A stretch of 12,887 nucleotides of DNA, from NCBI GenBank assembly GCA_002402945.1, contig DHGV01000103.1, positions 1,332-14,218 on the forward strand, written 5' to 3'. Of this stretch, positions 12,823 through 12,887 are shown piece after piece. The stretch comes from Pelotomaculum sp. UBA4789 (lineage in GTDB: Bacteria; Bacillota; Desulfotomaculia; Desulfotomaculales; Pelotomaculaceae). Below the pieces are notes generated by a model that saw only the letters and a list, made by a program, of their open reading frames with translations, had not been told where the DNA came from and did not search any database. Each line of letters starts with the position of its first letter. The first letter of the stretch is position 1. The position numbers and the translations under genes were made by a program.

Positions 12823-12887
12823 AATCAATTCTCCTTTACTTAACTAATACTTAATTCTAAGCTGTTACTGCTAACACATAATGTCAA

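Noticed and set aside
1..12887. CRISPR array, IS element with transposase, or integrase
   Set aside because: No regularly spaced direct repeats with spacers, no transposase or integrase motifs and no terminal inverted repeats with target duplication were seen.

Overview
The window looks like a chromosomal segment of an anaerobic, spore-forming Clostridia-type Firmicute (Peptococcaceae-like). This rests on strong AGGAGG-type ribosome binding sites, several GTG/TTG starts, sigma-A promoters with near-consensus -35/-10 boxes, a SleB-type (sporulation-linked) cell-wall hydrolase remnant, a menaquinone gene (menA) and Dam/HD-GYP/SRAP genes of Firmicute type. The genus cannot be fixed from sequence reading alone.

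Left part (1-4160): a TetR-family regulator cut by the window edge, followed in one operon by an SsuB/TauB-like ATPase and an SsuC-like permease. A convergent menA gene comes next, then a separate lipoprotein substrate-binding protein with its own strong promoter and a 14-bp palindrome just downstream of it. Together these make a complete NitT/TauT-type importer whose substrate is not evident, split by menA.

Middle part (4159-6216): a decayed cell-wall hydrolase gene (5' truncated and with an in-frame TAA), a perfect 19-bp hairpin terminator, a 65-residue Cys-rich small protein, and a HIT-family nucleotide hydrolase/phosphorylase. The 600-base gap that follows holds a near-consensus promoter, a structured RNA leader, an RBS and twelve codons of a gene. 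The gene is then interrupted by what looks like the 5' end of a group II intron with no reverse transcriptase left.

Right-middle part (6217-9364, minus strand): SRAP protein (YedK/HMCES type), then a GATC adenine methylase (Dam type), then a membrane GGDEF + HD-GYP cyclic-di-GMP enzyme one base downstream of dam. The dam promoter region carries seven GATC sites in 84 bp, three of them at exact 10-bp spacing. This is the most striking signal in the window. It suggests a methylation-sensitive (possibly bistable) control of dam, and through the coupled downstream gene a link from DNA methylation state to cyclic-di-GMP.

Right end (9563-12887): an amidohydrolase, a large isochorismatase/nicotinamidase-like hydrolase, an XRE-type repressor with an autoregulatory-looking palindrome in its promoter, a tRNA 3'-half remnant that could be the attachment-site scar of an integrated element, and a HicB-type antitoxin without a visible HicA partner.
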